Positions 8,453-17,358 of a DNA stretch of 64,000 nt are shown here, piece after piece. The stretch's first letter is position 1, and every line of letters starts with the position of its first letter. The stretch comes from JADHOX01 sp038120515 (lineage in GTDB: Bacteria; Pseudomonadota; Alphaproteobacteria; Rickettsiales; JABIRX01). Under the pieces are notes generated by a model. That model saw only the letters and a list, made by a program, of their open reading frames with translations. It made no database searches and was not told the DNA's origin. The stretch spans positions 1 to 64,000 of the forward strand of contig JAYOLW010000001.1 of the NCBI GenBank assembly GCA_038120515.1, read 5' to 3'. A program made the position numbers and the translations under genes.

Positions 8453-10543
8453 ATGAAAGCTTTTACTCCAATTAAACAGAATATTTTCACTAAATTATCT
8501 TTTGGTAATTATAGAAAGATCAATAAAGATAGTTTGTTTGCTTTAATTGGCGGAGATTCGATTTTAAAATTACTGTTACATATCCCTAATTATTTTATTT
8601 CTAGAGAGTTACTTGATAATCTCGATAAAGAACATGTAACAAATTATGTTGCGGTTAGGATTAGGCCTTTTAAGTATCTCAAAGCATATAGAAAAGGATT
8701 GCCGCAAAGAGTAAAGGCGATGGTTGGTGGTAAAAATCTTGATTTAGTGTTTTTTAATTTTCCGATGCCACTACTGCAAAAAATGCTGCCTCAAGATGAA
8801 GATCGTATAATTTCTGGTAAGTTAGGTTTTTATAAATCTGCATATCAAATAACAAATCCTGATTATATGATTAGGGTTCATGAATATTACAAAATAAAAA
8901 ATGAGCCGGTGTATCCTCTCACGGCTGGTATAACAAATCAGGAGATTAATAAATTAGTTCATCATAATATCAAAAATTTAGCTGAGATTGATGATTGGCA
9001 TGATGAGCCATTAAAAGAAAAATATGGGTTTCTTGGTTTCGTGGAATCTCTTAAGAAATTACATCTACCGGAATCTGATGATGAGATTGAAAATCGACCA
9101 CAATATCTTGCAAGACTTGCATATGATGAATGTCTGGCAAGCCAGTTGTCAGTAGCCTTAATGCGCCTAAATAATAAGAATCTTTCTGGGCAATCAACTC
9201 TGCCTATTAGTGATTTATATGATGAGTATAATAAAGTATTGCCATTTGAGCTAACACCTTGCCAAATTCAAGCCATTAATGAAGTGCTTGCTGATATGTC
9301 ATCACTCAAACGCATGACCAGAATGCTTCAAGGTGATGTTGGAGCCGGTAAAACTATGGTTGCACTTGCTGCTATGGTTTATGCCGTTGCTGCCGGCAAA
9401 CAAGCTGCACTTATGGCACCTACTTCTATTTTGGCTGAACAACATTACAAAACGCTTAAGGCATTATGTAAAGATTTAGCAATAAAAATAGAGCTACTTA
9501 AAGGAGATATTGGTACTCATAATAAAAAAATACTACAAAGTAAGCTTAAAAAAGGTGATGTTGATATTGTGATAGGAACTCATGCTTTATTTTATGATAA
9601 GGTAGAATTTAATAATCTTGGTTTAGTTGTGATCGATGAACAGCATAGATTTGGTGTAGCGCAAAGGTCTCGATTGGCTGATAAAGGTTATAATACAGAT
9701 ATGCTGTTAATGTCAGCGACACCAATTCCAAGAAGTCTAGCTTTAAGTCTTTATGGTGATATGGAATTGTCATTTTTAAAGTCAAAGCCGAAAGGTCGTA
9801 AAGAAATTATTACCAGAGTTATGTCCGATAAGAAAGTCTCTGACATTTTGGATTCTGCTAAAAATGCTATCGAAGAAGGTGAAAAATTATATTGGATTTG
9901 TCCTCTTGTGGAAGAACAGGAAAAATCAGATCTTACTGCAGTTGAATCAAGATATAAAGAATTTCAGCAATTTTTTGGCAAAGATAAGGTTGCGATGATT
10001 CATGGTAAAATGGACTCGAATCAAAAAGATAAGGCGTTTCAAAGTTTTAAAAATGGCGATGCTAAAATCCTAGTTGCAACAACAGTAATTGAGGTTGGCG
10101 TTGATGTTCCTGATAGTACGATAATTGTTATTGAGCAATCAGAGCGTTTTGGCCTAGCGCAACTGCATCAACTTCGTGGTAGAGTTGGTCGTGGTGAGAA
10201 ACAATCAAAATGTGTTTTGCTTTATAGTAGTTATAAAGTTAATGAAACATCGCTAGCAAGGCTTGATGTGATGCGCTCATCTAATGATGGGTTTTACATA
10301 GCTGAACAGGACCTAAAAATTAGAGGTGCTGGTGATTTGGTTGGGATAAAACAAAGTGGTTTGCCAAGTTTTCAGTTTGTTAATTTACGTGAACATTATG
10401 ATTTGTTGAAAATAGCAAATAAAGATGCTAAATATATTATCGCAAAAGATCCATATCTTTCGACTCCAAGGGGCAATAGATTGCAGGCTTTACTTGGTAT
10501 CTTTGATTATGATCTTGCAGCAATTATAAAAAATATTTCTTAA
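8453..10543 (+). CDS. recG: ATP-dependent DNA helicase RecG
   Basis: RecG remodels stalled replication forks and Holliday junctions. An N-terminal wedge domain is followed by the SF2 helicase core with Walker A GDVGAGKTMVAL, APTSILAEQH, the DEQH box (VVIDEQHRFGVAQR), MSATPIPRSLALS and the C-terminal motifs VATTVIEVGVDVP and QLRGRVGRG. The frame is open from an ATG at 8414, but that would put the rpsT terminator inside the coding sequence. The ATG at 8453 is preferred and gives 696 residues, a normal RecG length. No clear Shine-Dalgarno sequence is seen before either. It is 3 bp from pyrC, probably the same transcript. Confidence 0.95.
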   Translation: MKAFTPIKQNIFTKLSFGNYRKINKDSLFALIGGDSILKLLLHIPNYFISRELLDNLDKEHVTNYVAVRIRPFKYLKAYRKGLPQRVKAMVGGKNLDLVFFNFPMPLLQKMLPQDEDRIISGKLGFYKSAYQITNPDYMIRVHEYYKIKNEPVYPLTAGITNQEINKLVHHNIKNLAEIDDWHDEPLKEKYGFLGFVESLKKLHLPESDDEIENRPQYLARLAYDECLASQLSVALMRLNNKNLSGQSTLPISDLYDEYNKVLPFELTPCQIQAINEVLADMSSLKRMTRMLQGDVGAGKTMVALAAMVYAVAAGKQAALMAPTSILAEQHYKTLKALCKDLAIKIELLKGDIGTHNKKILQSKLKKGDVDIVIGTHALFYDKVEFNNLGLVVIDEQHRFGVAQRSRLADKGYNTDMLLMSATPIPRSLALSLYGDMELSFLKSKPKGRKEIITRVMSDKKVSDILDSAKNAIEEGEKLYWICPLVEEQEKSDLTAVESRYKEFQQFFGKDKVAMIHGKMDSNQKDKAFQSFKNGDAKILVATTVIEVGVDVPDSTIIVIEQSERFGLAQLHQLRGRVGRGEKQSKCVLLYSSYKVNETSLARLDVMRSSNDGFYIAEQDLKIRGAGDLVGIKQSGLPSFQFVNLREHYDLLKIANKDAKYIIAKDPYLSTPRGNRLQALLGIFDYDLAAIIKNIS

Positions 10544-10546
10544 ATT

Positions 10547-11830
10547 ATGTCTGGAAATCTATATCTTAAAAACGCGTTAATTATCGATCCAAAAACAAAA
10601 TATAAAAATCAGGGTAATTTACTGATTGAATCTGGAAAAATTTTAGATTTTGGTGCTGAAGTTACAAATATCAAAAATTACCAAGAAATTGATTGTAATG
10701 GTAAAGCTTTGATTCCTGGTCTTGTAGATATTCAGGTGCATTTTCGTGATCCTGGAGTTACACATAAAGAAGATATTGTGACGGGGTCAACTTCGGCTGC
10801 AGCAGGAGGGGTTACATCGGTTGTGTGTCAGCCGAATACAAAGCCTGTGATCGATAATGATTTGGTAATTGATTACATCAATTTAAAAGCCAAAGCTGAA
10901 GCTAAATGTAATATATATTTTTACGGTGCTGTAACTGTTGGTATGAAAGGAGAAGAGCTCGCTAATATGGGGCTTATGAAAGATAAGGGAGCTGTTGGTT
11001 TTACTGATGATGGTTTACCGGTTGCAAATTCATATTTAATGCGAAGAGCATTTGAATATGCAAAGACCTATAATACAACAATTGCTCAGCATGCAGAAGA
11101 TTTAAGTCTCACCAATGGTGGGGCTATGAATGAAGGCGAGGTTTCACAAAGTCTTGGTATTCCTGGAATTTGTAATGCTTCTGAATCTGCAGTGGTTGCA
11201 CGTGATATCGAAATTTTAAGAGAGACAGGTTCTAAATACCATGTTCTTCATGTCTCAACTAAGGAATCGATGGAGCTTATTATAAGAGCTAAACAAGATG
11301 GTTTAAATATCACATGTGAAGTTTCACCGCATCATTTTTCTTTAACTGATGAGGCGATTATTGAGCATGCTGCTAATGCTAAAATGAATCCTCCGCTTAG
11401 ATCAAAACAAGATAGAGATTTTTTAATTCAAGCAATTAAAGATGGTCATGTTGATGCTATTGCAACGGATCATGCTCCGCATGAAGCTTCGTCTAAAGAG
11501 TTGCCAATTGAAAAAGCACCTTTTGGTATTGTCGGTTTAGAGACAATGCTACCTGTAAGTCTTGAACTTGCATATCAGCATAATATAGATCTAATGGAAG
11601 TTCTTGCATTGCTTACATATAAACCATCAGATGTTTTAGGTCTTGATAAAGGTGTTATTGCCAAGGGCGCCGATGCGGATCTTGCTCTTGTTGATTTGGA
11701 TTATGAATGGGTGATTGATAAAGATAAGTTTCATTCAAAATCTAACAACACTCCTTTCCATGGTCGAAAAGTAAAAGGTAAGAATTTAATGACTGTGCTT
11801 GCTGGTAATGTTATTTTTAATGCAAGTTAA
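10547..11830 (+). CDS. pyrC: Dihydroorotase (class I)
   Basis: Third step of pyrimidine synthesis: cyclises carbamoyl-aspartate to dihydroorotate. The protein (427 residues) is an amidohydrolase TIM barrel with DIQVHFRDPGVTHKED (the metal motif reads QVH where the textbook form is HVH), CQPNTKPVID, HAEDLSL, HVLHVSTKESM, CEVSPHH and the catalytic-Asp segment IATDHAPH. The Q-for-H change recurs in a large clade of bacterial dihydroorotases and the other ligands are intact, so I treat it as an active enzyme rather than a PyrX pseudoenzyme. It lies between recG and a small membrane gene with minimal gaps. Confidence 0.92.
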   Translation: MSGNLYLKNALIIDPKTKYKNQGNLLIESGKILDFGAEVTNIKNYQEIDCNGKALIPGLVDIQVHFRDPGVTHKEDIVTGSTSAAAGGVTSVVCQPNTKPVIDNDLVIDYINLKAKAEAKCNIYFYGAVTVGMKGEELANMGLMKDKGAVGFTDDGLPVANSYLMRRAFEYAKTYNTTIAQHAEDLSLTNGGAMNEGEVSQSLGIPGICNASESAVVARDIEILRETGSKYHVLHVSTKESMELIIRAKQDGLNITCEVSPHHFSLTDEAIIEHAANAKMNPPLRSKQDRDFLIQAIKDGHVDAIATDHAPHEASSKELPIEKAPFGIVGLETMLPVSLELAYQHNIDLMEVLALLTYKPSDVLGLDKGVIAKGADADLALVDLDYEWVIDKDKFHSKSNNTPFHGRKVKGKNLMTVLAGNVIFNAS

Positions 11831-11838
11831 CATTTCTT

Positions 11839-12060
11839 ATGATTGTAAGCTATATTGTTACATTTGTATGTATTTGGTGGCTGTTATTTTATATATCTTT
11901 GCCTATTGGTGTGGAGTCAAATGAGAAAATTGGCATTGAAGGATCTCCGCCTAAAAAAACTCATCTGAAGTTAAAATTATTAATTACTACGTTGATTACT
12001 CCAATCCTCACATATGCTTTTTGTAGCTATTTTAACTCATATTTAGAAACTTTGCTCTAA
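11839..12060 (+). CDS. Small membrane protein, DUF1467-like
   Basis: Protein of 73 residues with two transmembrane helices: residues about 2-22 and about 48-68. The tryptophan-rich IWWLLFYISLPIGV and the GSPPK loop resemble the DUF1467 family of alphaproteobacteria, whose function is unknown. The last base of its stop codon is the first base of the trpC ATG (TAATG), so it is translationally coupled to trpC and probably co-transcribed with pyrC. The family assignment rests on pattern memory, not a search. Confidence 0.75.
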   Translation: MIVSYIVTFVCIWWLLFYISLPIGVESNEKIGIEGSPPKKTHLKLKLLITTLITPILTYAFCSYFNSYLETLL

Positions 12061-12827
12061 TGTCTAAATTACTTGAAATAAATAATTATAAACAAGAATT
12101 TGTAAACCAAAGAAAGCTTAGAAAACCTCTAGCAGAGGTACGAGCTTTATGTCTTGATTTAAATTACAAAGGTAATTTCTGCTCAGCTATTAAAGAGCAG
12201 GTTAATAATGCAAAATCTGCATTTATTTGTGAGATCAAAAAAGCATCGCCATCACAAGGTGATATCAATGTGAATATCGATGTTGCAGAGCAGGCAAGTC
12301 TTTATAAAAAAATGGGCGCAACATGTCTTTCGGTACTTACAGATGAAAAATATTTTAAAGGTAGTGATATTGATGTGATTATTGCTAAGAAAGCTTCAAA
12401 TCTTCCTGTACTTCGTAAAGATTTTATTATTGATCCATATCAAATTTATGAAGCAAAAATTATTGGAGCTGATGCTATTTTACTAATAATGGCTAGTTTG
12501 ACACTAAGTCAGGCGCAAGAGTTTGAAGAGCTTGCTTTTGCTCTTGGTTTAGATGTTTTAGTTGAAAGCCATAATGAATCTGAGCTATTACAGGCTTTAG
12601 AGCTAAAGACGCCTTTAATTGGCATAAATAATAGAGATCTTAGAAGCTTGGAGATAAATCTTAAAACCACTAAAGATCTTGCGCATCTGATTCCTAATAA
12701 TAAAATTTTAATATCTGAAAGTGGTATTAAAACTGATGATGATATTTCGTATTTGAAAAAACATGGTGCAAAAGCTTTCCTTATCGGGACAAGCCTGATG
12801 GAAGGAAAGCTTAAAATTTCTGCTTAA
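12060..12827 (+). CDS. trpC: Indole-3-glycerol-phosphate synthase
   Basis: Tryptophan pathway enzyme closing the indole ring. The protein (255 residues) is a TIM barrel with CEIKKASPSQGDI, LTDEKYFKGS, VLRKDFIIDPYQIYEA, IGINNRDLRSLEI and SESGIKT, all carrying expected active-site Lys, Glu and Asn residues. Other trp biosynthetic genes are not in the window, so the pathway is split or incomplete; trpS lies close by. It ends tail-to-tail with dut, the two stop codons overlapping. Confidence 0.96.
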   Translation: MSKLLEINNYKQEFVNQRKLRKPLAEVRALCLDLNYKGNFCSAIKEQVNNAKSAFICEIKKASPSQGDINVNIDVAEQASLYKKMGATCLSVLTDEKYFKGSDIDVIIAKKASNLPVLRKDFIIDPYQIYEAKIIGADAILLIMASLTLSQAQEFEELAFALGLDVLVESHNESELLQALELKTPLIGINNRDLRSLEINLKTTKDLAHLIPNNKILISESGIKTDDDISYLKKHGAKAFLIGTSLMEGKLKISA

Positions 12828-13270
12828 GCAACAGATTTAGTTCCAGTAGATCCAAAACCGCCAGCACCTCTTTCAGTTTCATCTAAATTGTCAACAATTT
12901 CGATCTCAGCTTTTTCATATTTGTTAATAATAATTTGAGCAATTCTCATGCCTTTATTAACAACAAAATTTTCTTTACTATGATTAATTAAGATGACACC
13001 AACTTCGCCTCTATAATCGGCATCTATAGTTCCTGGTGTGTTTAAAACTGTAATTGAGTTTTTAAGCGCTAAACCAGACCTTGGTCTTACTTGAGCTTCA
13101 TAACCTTTTGGTAATGCCATTGCAATTCCAGTTGGAATTAAAGCAGTTGCACCTGGTGCAATTGTGATATCTTGATCACATGCTGCTTCTAAATCAAAAC
13201 CTGCACTGTCAGTTGTAGCATATTTGGGGGTGTTGATGTCTGTTTTTAACTGTTTTATTTGCAATTTCAT
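12824..13270 (-). CDS. dut: Deoxyuridine triphosphatase (dUTPase)
   Basis: Hydrolyses dUTP to dUMP, keeping uracil out of DNA and feeding dTMP synthesis. The trimeric dUTPase motifs are all present in 148 residues: AGFDLEAA, RPRSGLA, LNTPGTIDADYRGE, RIAQIIINK and the C-terminal RGAGGFGSTG that closes over the active site. Length is standard. It is transcribed alone, convergent with trpC and divergent from trpS. Confidence 0.97.
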   Translation of the reverse strand: MKLQIKQLKTDINTPKYATTDSAGFDLEAACDQDITIAPGATALIPTGIAMALPKGYEAQVRPRSGLALKNSITVLNTPGTIDADYRGEVGVILINHSKENFVVNKGMRIAQIIINKYEKAEIEIVDNLDETERGAGGFGSTGTKSVA

Positions 13271-13374
13271 AATTTTTGCTTAAAAGATTATTCTTGTTTT
13301 GGCTTTGATAGCTTGTATTTGCTGGTTTAGCCAAATAAAATTTTAAGTAAAAAAATCTAAATTACAAACCAAGA

Positions 13375-14361
13375 ATGAAAATTGTTGTTTCTGGTATACA
13401 GCCAACTGGAAATTTGCACATAGGAAATTATTTAGGATCACTTAAAAATTGGCAAAATTTGCAAGATGATGCCTTATGCGTATTTCCTATTGTTGATTTA
13501 CACGCTCTTTCTGGTGATGCTGCTGATGCTGATATTTACAAAAATGTCATTACAACTTTTGCAGCTTATATCGCCTCAGGTGTTGATCTAGAAAAATCAA
13601 TTGTATTTCGTCAATCGGATGTAAGCTATCATTCTGAGCTTATGTGGATTTTATCTAATATTGCTCAATTTGGTAAATTAAATAGAATGACCCAATTTAA
13701 AGATAAGGGTAAAAACAAAGAGTCAGCTTTAGTCGGTTTATTTACATATCCGGTTTTAATGGCTGCTGATATTTTATTATATAAAGCTACTTCAGTTCCT
13801 GTAGGGCATGATCAGCTGCAGCATCTTGAACTAACTAATGATATTGCTGCATCATTTAATGCGAAATATAAAGTTGATCATTTTAATAAAATTACACCGA
13901 TTTTATCAGAGAAAACCCAAAGAATAATGTCGCTTCGTAATGCTGCTAATAAAATGAGTAAATCTGATCTTTCTGATATGACAAGAATTAACTTATCAGA
14001 TAGCGATGATTTGATCATTCAAAAAATTAAAAAAGCTAAAACTGATGCTTATCCTGAAATTTCTGAAGATTTAGATGATAGGGCTGAAATCAAAAACTTG
14101 CTTAGTATTTATGCTGGTTGTTTAGATATATCTTTTCAGCAAAGTTTAAATGATAATATTGGTAAAAGTTCAGCAGAATTTAAAGCCTCGCTTACGGATG
14201 CTCTAATATATTCTATTGGGCCCATTAGAGATAAAATAAACGATCTTGTAAATGATGAGTCATATATAAATGATTGTTTAAAAAAGGGGAGAGACAGAGC
14301 TATAGAATTGTCACAACAAAATATGAATGACATTAAAAAAATTATAGGTCTTAGAAAGTAA
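13375..14361 (+). CDS. trpS: Tryptophanyl-tRNA synthetase
   Basis: Class I synthetase charging tRNA-Trp. In 328 residues it shows GIQPTGNLHIGNYLG (HIGH motif), PVGHDQLQHLELTND and NKMSKSD (KMSKS motif). Length is typical of bacterial TrpRS. nadA follows within a few bases, so they likely share a transcript. The 104-bp gap to divergent dut contains TTTGGCT (13298-13304) and AGCCAAA (13329-13335), an inverted repeat of unknown role. Confidence 0.97.
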   Translation: MKIVVSGIQPTGNLHIGNYLGSLKNWQNLQDDALCVFPIVDLHALSGDAADADIYKNVITTFAAYIASGVDLEKSIVFRQSDVSYHSELMWILSNIAQFGKLNRMTQFKDKGKNKESALVGLFTYPVLMAADILLYKATSVPVGHDQLQHLELTNDIAASFNAKYKVDHFNKITPILSEKTQRIMSLRNAANKMSKSDLSDMTRINLSDSDDLIIQKIKKAKTDAYPEISEDLDDRAEIKNLLSIYAGCLDISFQQSLNDNIGKSSAEFKASLTDALIYSIGPIRDKINDLVNDESYINDCLKKGRDRAIELSQQNMNDIKKIIGLRK

Positions 14362-14375
14362 AAGTGAGATTTGCT

Positions 14376-15317
14376 ATGAATAAAATAATAAATTTAGAAC
14401 AAGAAATTCATCGATTAAAAAAAGAAAAAAACGCTGTGATACTTGCACATTATTATCAAGAAGATGATATTCAAGATATTGCAGATTTTATCGGTGATTC
14501 CCTAGAATTGTCAAAAAAAGCCCAAGCTACTGATGCGGATGTTATCGTTTTTTGTGGTGTGGTTTTCATGGCTGAGGTTGCTAAAATTTTAAGTACATAT
14601 AAATCTGTTATTTTTCATGATATGATTTGTTGTTGTTATTTAGAGCAATCATGCCAACCTGACGTTTTTCGAGAATTTACTAAAAAACATCCTGATGCTA
14701 TCGTCATTTCCTATATTAACTGTTCTGCAGAAATTAAAGCATTATCAGATATTATTGTAACATCTTCAAATGCTGAACGAATTATTAAGTCAATTGATCC
14801 AAGCCAAGAAATTATTTTTGCTCCAGATAAATATCTTGGTGGTTATCTGATCAAAAAAACTGGACGTGATATGATTCTTTGGAATGGCTCTTGTATGGTT
14901 CATGAGCAATTCTCAGAAAAAGAGTTGGTTAAATTAAAAATTAGATATCCTGAATCAATTGTTATAGCCCATCCAGAATGCCCAGAACATCTTTTGAATC
15001 ATGCTCATCATATTGGTTCTACATCATCTTTACTTAATCACGTGAATGATAATCAGGATAAGGATTTTATTGTCTTAACAGAGGCTGGAATTATTCATCA
15101 AATGAAAAAATTAGCACCTAAAAGTAATTTTTATGATGTAAAAGGTTTAAGCAAAGAAAAAGCTGAATGTATTCATTGTAATACCTGTTCATTTATGCGT
15201 TTAAATACTATGGAGAAGCTTTATTATGCATTAGATACATTAACACCTCAGATTAGTGTTGATGCTTCTATATATTTAAAAGCTAAGGCATCATTAGATA
15301 GAATGCTTAGTTATTAG
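14376..15317 (+). CDS. nadA: Quinolinate synthase A
   Basis: Fe-S enzyme condensing iminoaspartate with dihydroxyacetone phosphate in NAD synthesis. Motifs: AHYYQEDDIQDIADFIGDSLELS near the N-terminus (split here for description), FCGVVFMAEVAKIL with the first cluster Cys, YINCSAEIKA, VTSSNAERI, HPECPE with the second Cys, and CIHCNTCSFMRLNT with the third. Extra cysteines stand out (ICCCYLEQSC, and NCSAE where NTSAE is usual). The frame could start at GTG 14364, but its GTGAG looks like part of the ribosome-binding site for the ATG at 14376, which I prefer (313 residues). nadB and nadC are not here. Confidence 0.94.
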   Translation: MNKIINLEQEIHRLKKEKNAVILAHYYQEDDIQDIADFIGDSLELSKKAQATDADVIVFCGVVFMAEVAKILSTYKSVIFHDMICCCYLEQSCQPDVFREFTKKHPDAIVISYINCSAEIKALSDIIVTSSNAERIIKSIDPSQEIIFAPDKYLGGYLIKKTGRDMILWNGSCMVHEQFSEKELVKLKIRYPESIVIAHPECPEHLLNHAHHIGSTSSLLNHVNDNQDKDFIVLTEAGIIHQMKKLAPKSNFYDVKGLSKEKAECIHCNTCSFMRLNTMEKLYYALDTLTPQISVDASIYLKAKASLDRMLSY

Positions 15318-15322
15318 CTATA

Positions 15323-15763
15323 ATGGAAGATTTGGATATATTAAAACAAATATCAATTATTCTTAAGAAAATTAGAAAGAAGAAAAATCTTACTATTATA
15401 GATGTATATAATGCAACCCATATTCCAGTTCGTAGAATTAAGCAAATTGAGTCATTTGATCAGAAATTTTACCAAGATAGAAAGTTGCTGTTTATTCGAT
15501 ATTGCAAAATTTATCAGGATTTTTTGGAAATTAATGATGATGAAAATTTTGATCGTATCAGTGAAAATTATATAAAAGATGAAGATGATATTATTAAGGA
15601 TTTAGAGCAGTCAATAAGACCATCAGCTAGCAATCTAGAGATTGCTATTGTTTTTTCATTAGTTATATGGGGAATTATAAGCTTTATGCTATCACAACAA
15701 GACAAAATGTCTTTTAAACAATTGGCTAAAGATAAATTAATATATTTTGAAAATATTAATTAA
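15323..15763 (+). CDS. RodZ-like helix-turn-helix membrane protein
   Basis: Protein of 146 residues. Residues about 8-65 form a Cro/RodZ-type helix-turn-helix (ILKKIRKKKNLTIIDVYNAT, then RIKQIE). An acidic linker follows, then one transmembrane helix (about residues 107-123, IAIVFSLVIWGIISFML) and a short C-terminal tail. This order matches RodZ, which links MreB to the cell envelope, but the large periplasmic domain of RodZ is missing. It starts 5 bp after nadA. A RodZ-like cytoskeletal role is inference. Confidence 0.65.
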   Translation: MEDLDILKQISIILKKIRKKKNLTIIDVYNATHIPVRRIKQIESFDQKFYQDRKLLFIRYCKIYQDFLEINDDENFDRISENYIKDEDDIIKDLEQSIRPSASNLEIAIVFSLVIWGIISFMLSQQDKMSFKQLAKDKLIYFENIN

Positions 15764-15788
15764 TCTAACAAATCCTGTTTTTTTATAA

Positions 15789-15806
15789 AATTATTGGCCA
15801 ATAATT
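15789..15806. repeat. Perfect 18-bp palindrome at a convergent gene end
   Basis: AATTATTGGCCAATAATT reads identically on both strands. It lies between the convergent RodZ-like gene and gcvPB and overlaps the gcvPB stop codon. It could form a short hairpin contributing to termination in both directions, or be a protein site; the sequence alone does not decide. Confidence 0.5.
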
Positions 15807-17358
15807 AGTTATTATCAGCCAATAAATCATTATATGTTAAGATTGGATTTCTTGCTGCTCCAGTTTCATCTAAACGATCATATTTAGTCATTAATGGTGC
15901 ATTTAAGATATCTTTGGTATTGCCATCTTCGACATCCTCAGCAATTTCAATCATTGCTTCAATAAAATGATCAATGGTTGCCTTAGTTTCTGTTTCAGTT
16001 GGTTCTATTAGCATTGTTCCAGGAACAACTAATGGAAAATATACTGTCATAGGATGAAAGCCAAAATCAATAAGAGTTTTCGCAATATCAAGAGTGGTAA
16101 CACCATGTGCTTTTTGTTTCTTGTCAGTAATTAAGCATTCATGCATGCATCTTCCTGGATAAGGAACGTGATAATGGTCTTTTAATTTGCTTAAGATATA
16201 ATTTGCACTTAAAACTGCATCTTGACCAACTTGTTTTAAGCCATCCACACCTAATGATGTCATATATGAATATGCTCTTACCATTAATGTAAATTGACCA
16301 TAAAAACCTTTAATTTGACCAATAGAATTTTTACTCTCTCTTTGAAGTTCAAAAACACCATCTTTTTTAGTTATTAAAGGTGTAGGTAAAAATTCTGCTA
16401 ATTCTTCAGATACTGCAATCGGTCCACAACCAGGTCCACCACCACCATGTGGAGTGGAAAAGGTCTTATGTAAATTAAAATGCATTACATCAACACCAAA
16501 ATCAGCTGGCTTAATATTACCAACAATTGCATTAAAATTAGCACCATCACAATAAAAATAAGCACCAACTGAGTGAATTAATTTTGATATTTCAATAATG
16601 TCTTTTTCAAATTTACCACAGGTATTAGGATTTGTAATCATAATACCAGCAATTTCTTTACCATATTTAGCAACAGCATCTTCAATATCTTGAAGAATAC
16701 ATGAACCATCAGGACCAGTTTTAATGGTAATAATATCGTAACCAATAGCAGCTGTAGTTGATGGATTTGTTCCATGAGCTGAATCTGGAATCAGAACATA
16801 TTTACGAGGAGATCCTTCTTTAACAATATGCGCCTGTTTTATAACTCTCATACCAGTATATTCACCATGAGCACCTGCTGCAGGCAATAGACTTACTGCT
16901 GATAAACCACTTAATTCTTTAAGCCAGTTTTGTAGTTCATGCATTAACTCTAATGCTCCTTGTGTGGTTGAAGTAGGTTGCAAAGGATGTATCTGAGAAA
17001 AGCCTTCAAAACGTGCAACTTTTTCATTTATTCTTGGATTATGTTTCATTGTACATGAGCCAAGCGGATAAAAACCTGTATCAATCGAAAAGTTTTTCTG
17101 CGATAATCTGGTAAAATGACGAATAACTTCAGGTTCGCTATGTGATGGTAAATTAATCTCAGCTCTAGATTCCAATCCTGTATTTAATTCAAAATTATCA
17201 AATTCTTCAAGATCAACACCAACTTTGGTATGAGTTTCATCAGAAGTTTCAAACAATAATGGTGTATCAAAATCAATACCTGTTTTACTATGTCTGAATT
17301 TAAAAATATTTGTCATATTATCTTGTTGTATTTTTTCTAGCATAACTCCTCTGCGCAT
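15805..17358 (-). CDS. gcvPB: Glycine dehydrogenase (decarboxylating) subunit 2
   Basis: C-terminal half of the split P-protein of the glycine cleavage system, which decarboxylates glycine and transfers the aminomethyl group to GcvH. The PLP lysine is in HFNLHKTFSTPHGGGGPG (K298), with FYPLGSCTMKHNP and TNPNTCGKF upstream. The 517-residue frame could start at 17358, at an ATG at 17343 that overlaps the gcvPA stop, or at 17316 (MTNIFKF), the point where family members usually begin. Subunit 1 is directly upstream and the two act as a heteromeric unit. Confidence 0.95.
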   Translation of the reverse strand: MRRGVMLEKIQQDNMTNIFKFRHSKTGIDFDTPLLFETSDETHTKVGVDLEEFDNFELNTGLESRAEINLPSHSEPEVIRHFTRLSQKNFSIDTGFYPLGSCTMKHNPRINEKVARFEGFSQIHPLQPTSTTQGALELMHELQNWLKELSGLSAVSLLPAAGAHGEYTGMRVIKQAHIVKEGSPRKYVLIPDSAHGTNPSTTAAIGYDIITIKTGPDGSCILQDIEDAVAKYGKEIAGIMITNPNTCGKFEKDIIEISKLIHSVGAYFYCDGANFNAIVGNIKPADFGVDVMHFNLHKTFSTPHGGGGPGCGPIAVSEELAEFLPTPLITKKDGVFELQRESKNSIGQIKGFYGQFTLMVRAYSYMTSLGVDGLKQVGQDAVLSANYILSKLKDHYHVPYPGRCMHECLITDKKQKAHGVTTLDIAKTLIDFGFHPMTVYFPLVVPGTMLIEPTETETKATIDHFIEAMIEIAEDVEDGNTKDILNAPLMTKYDRLDETGAARNPILTYNDLLADNN

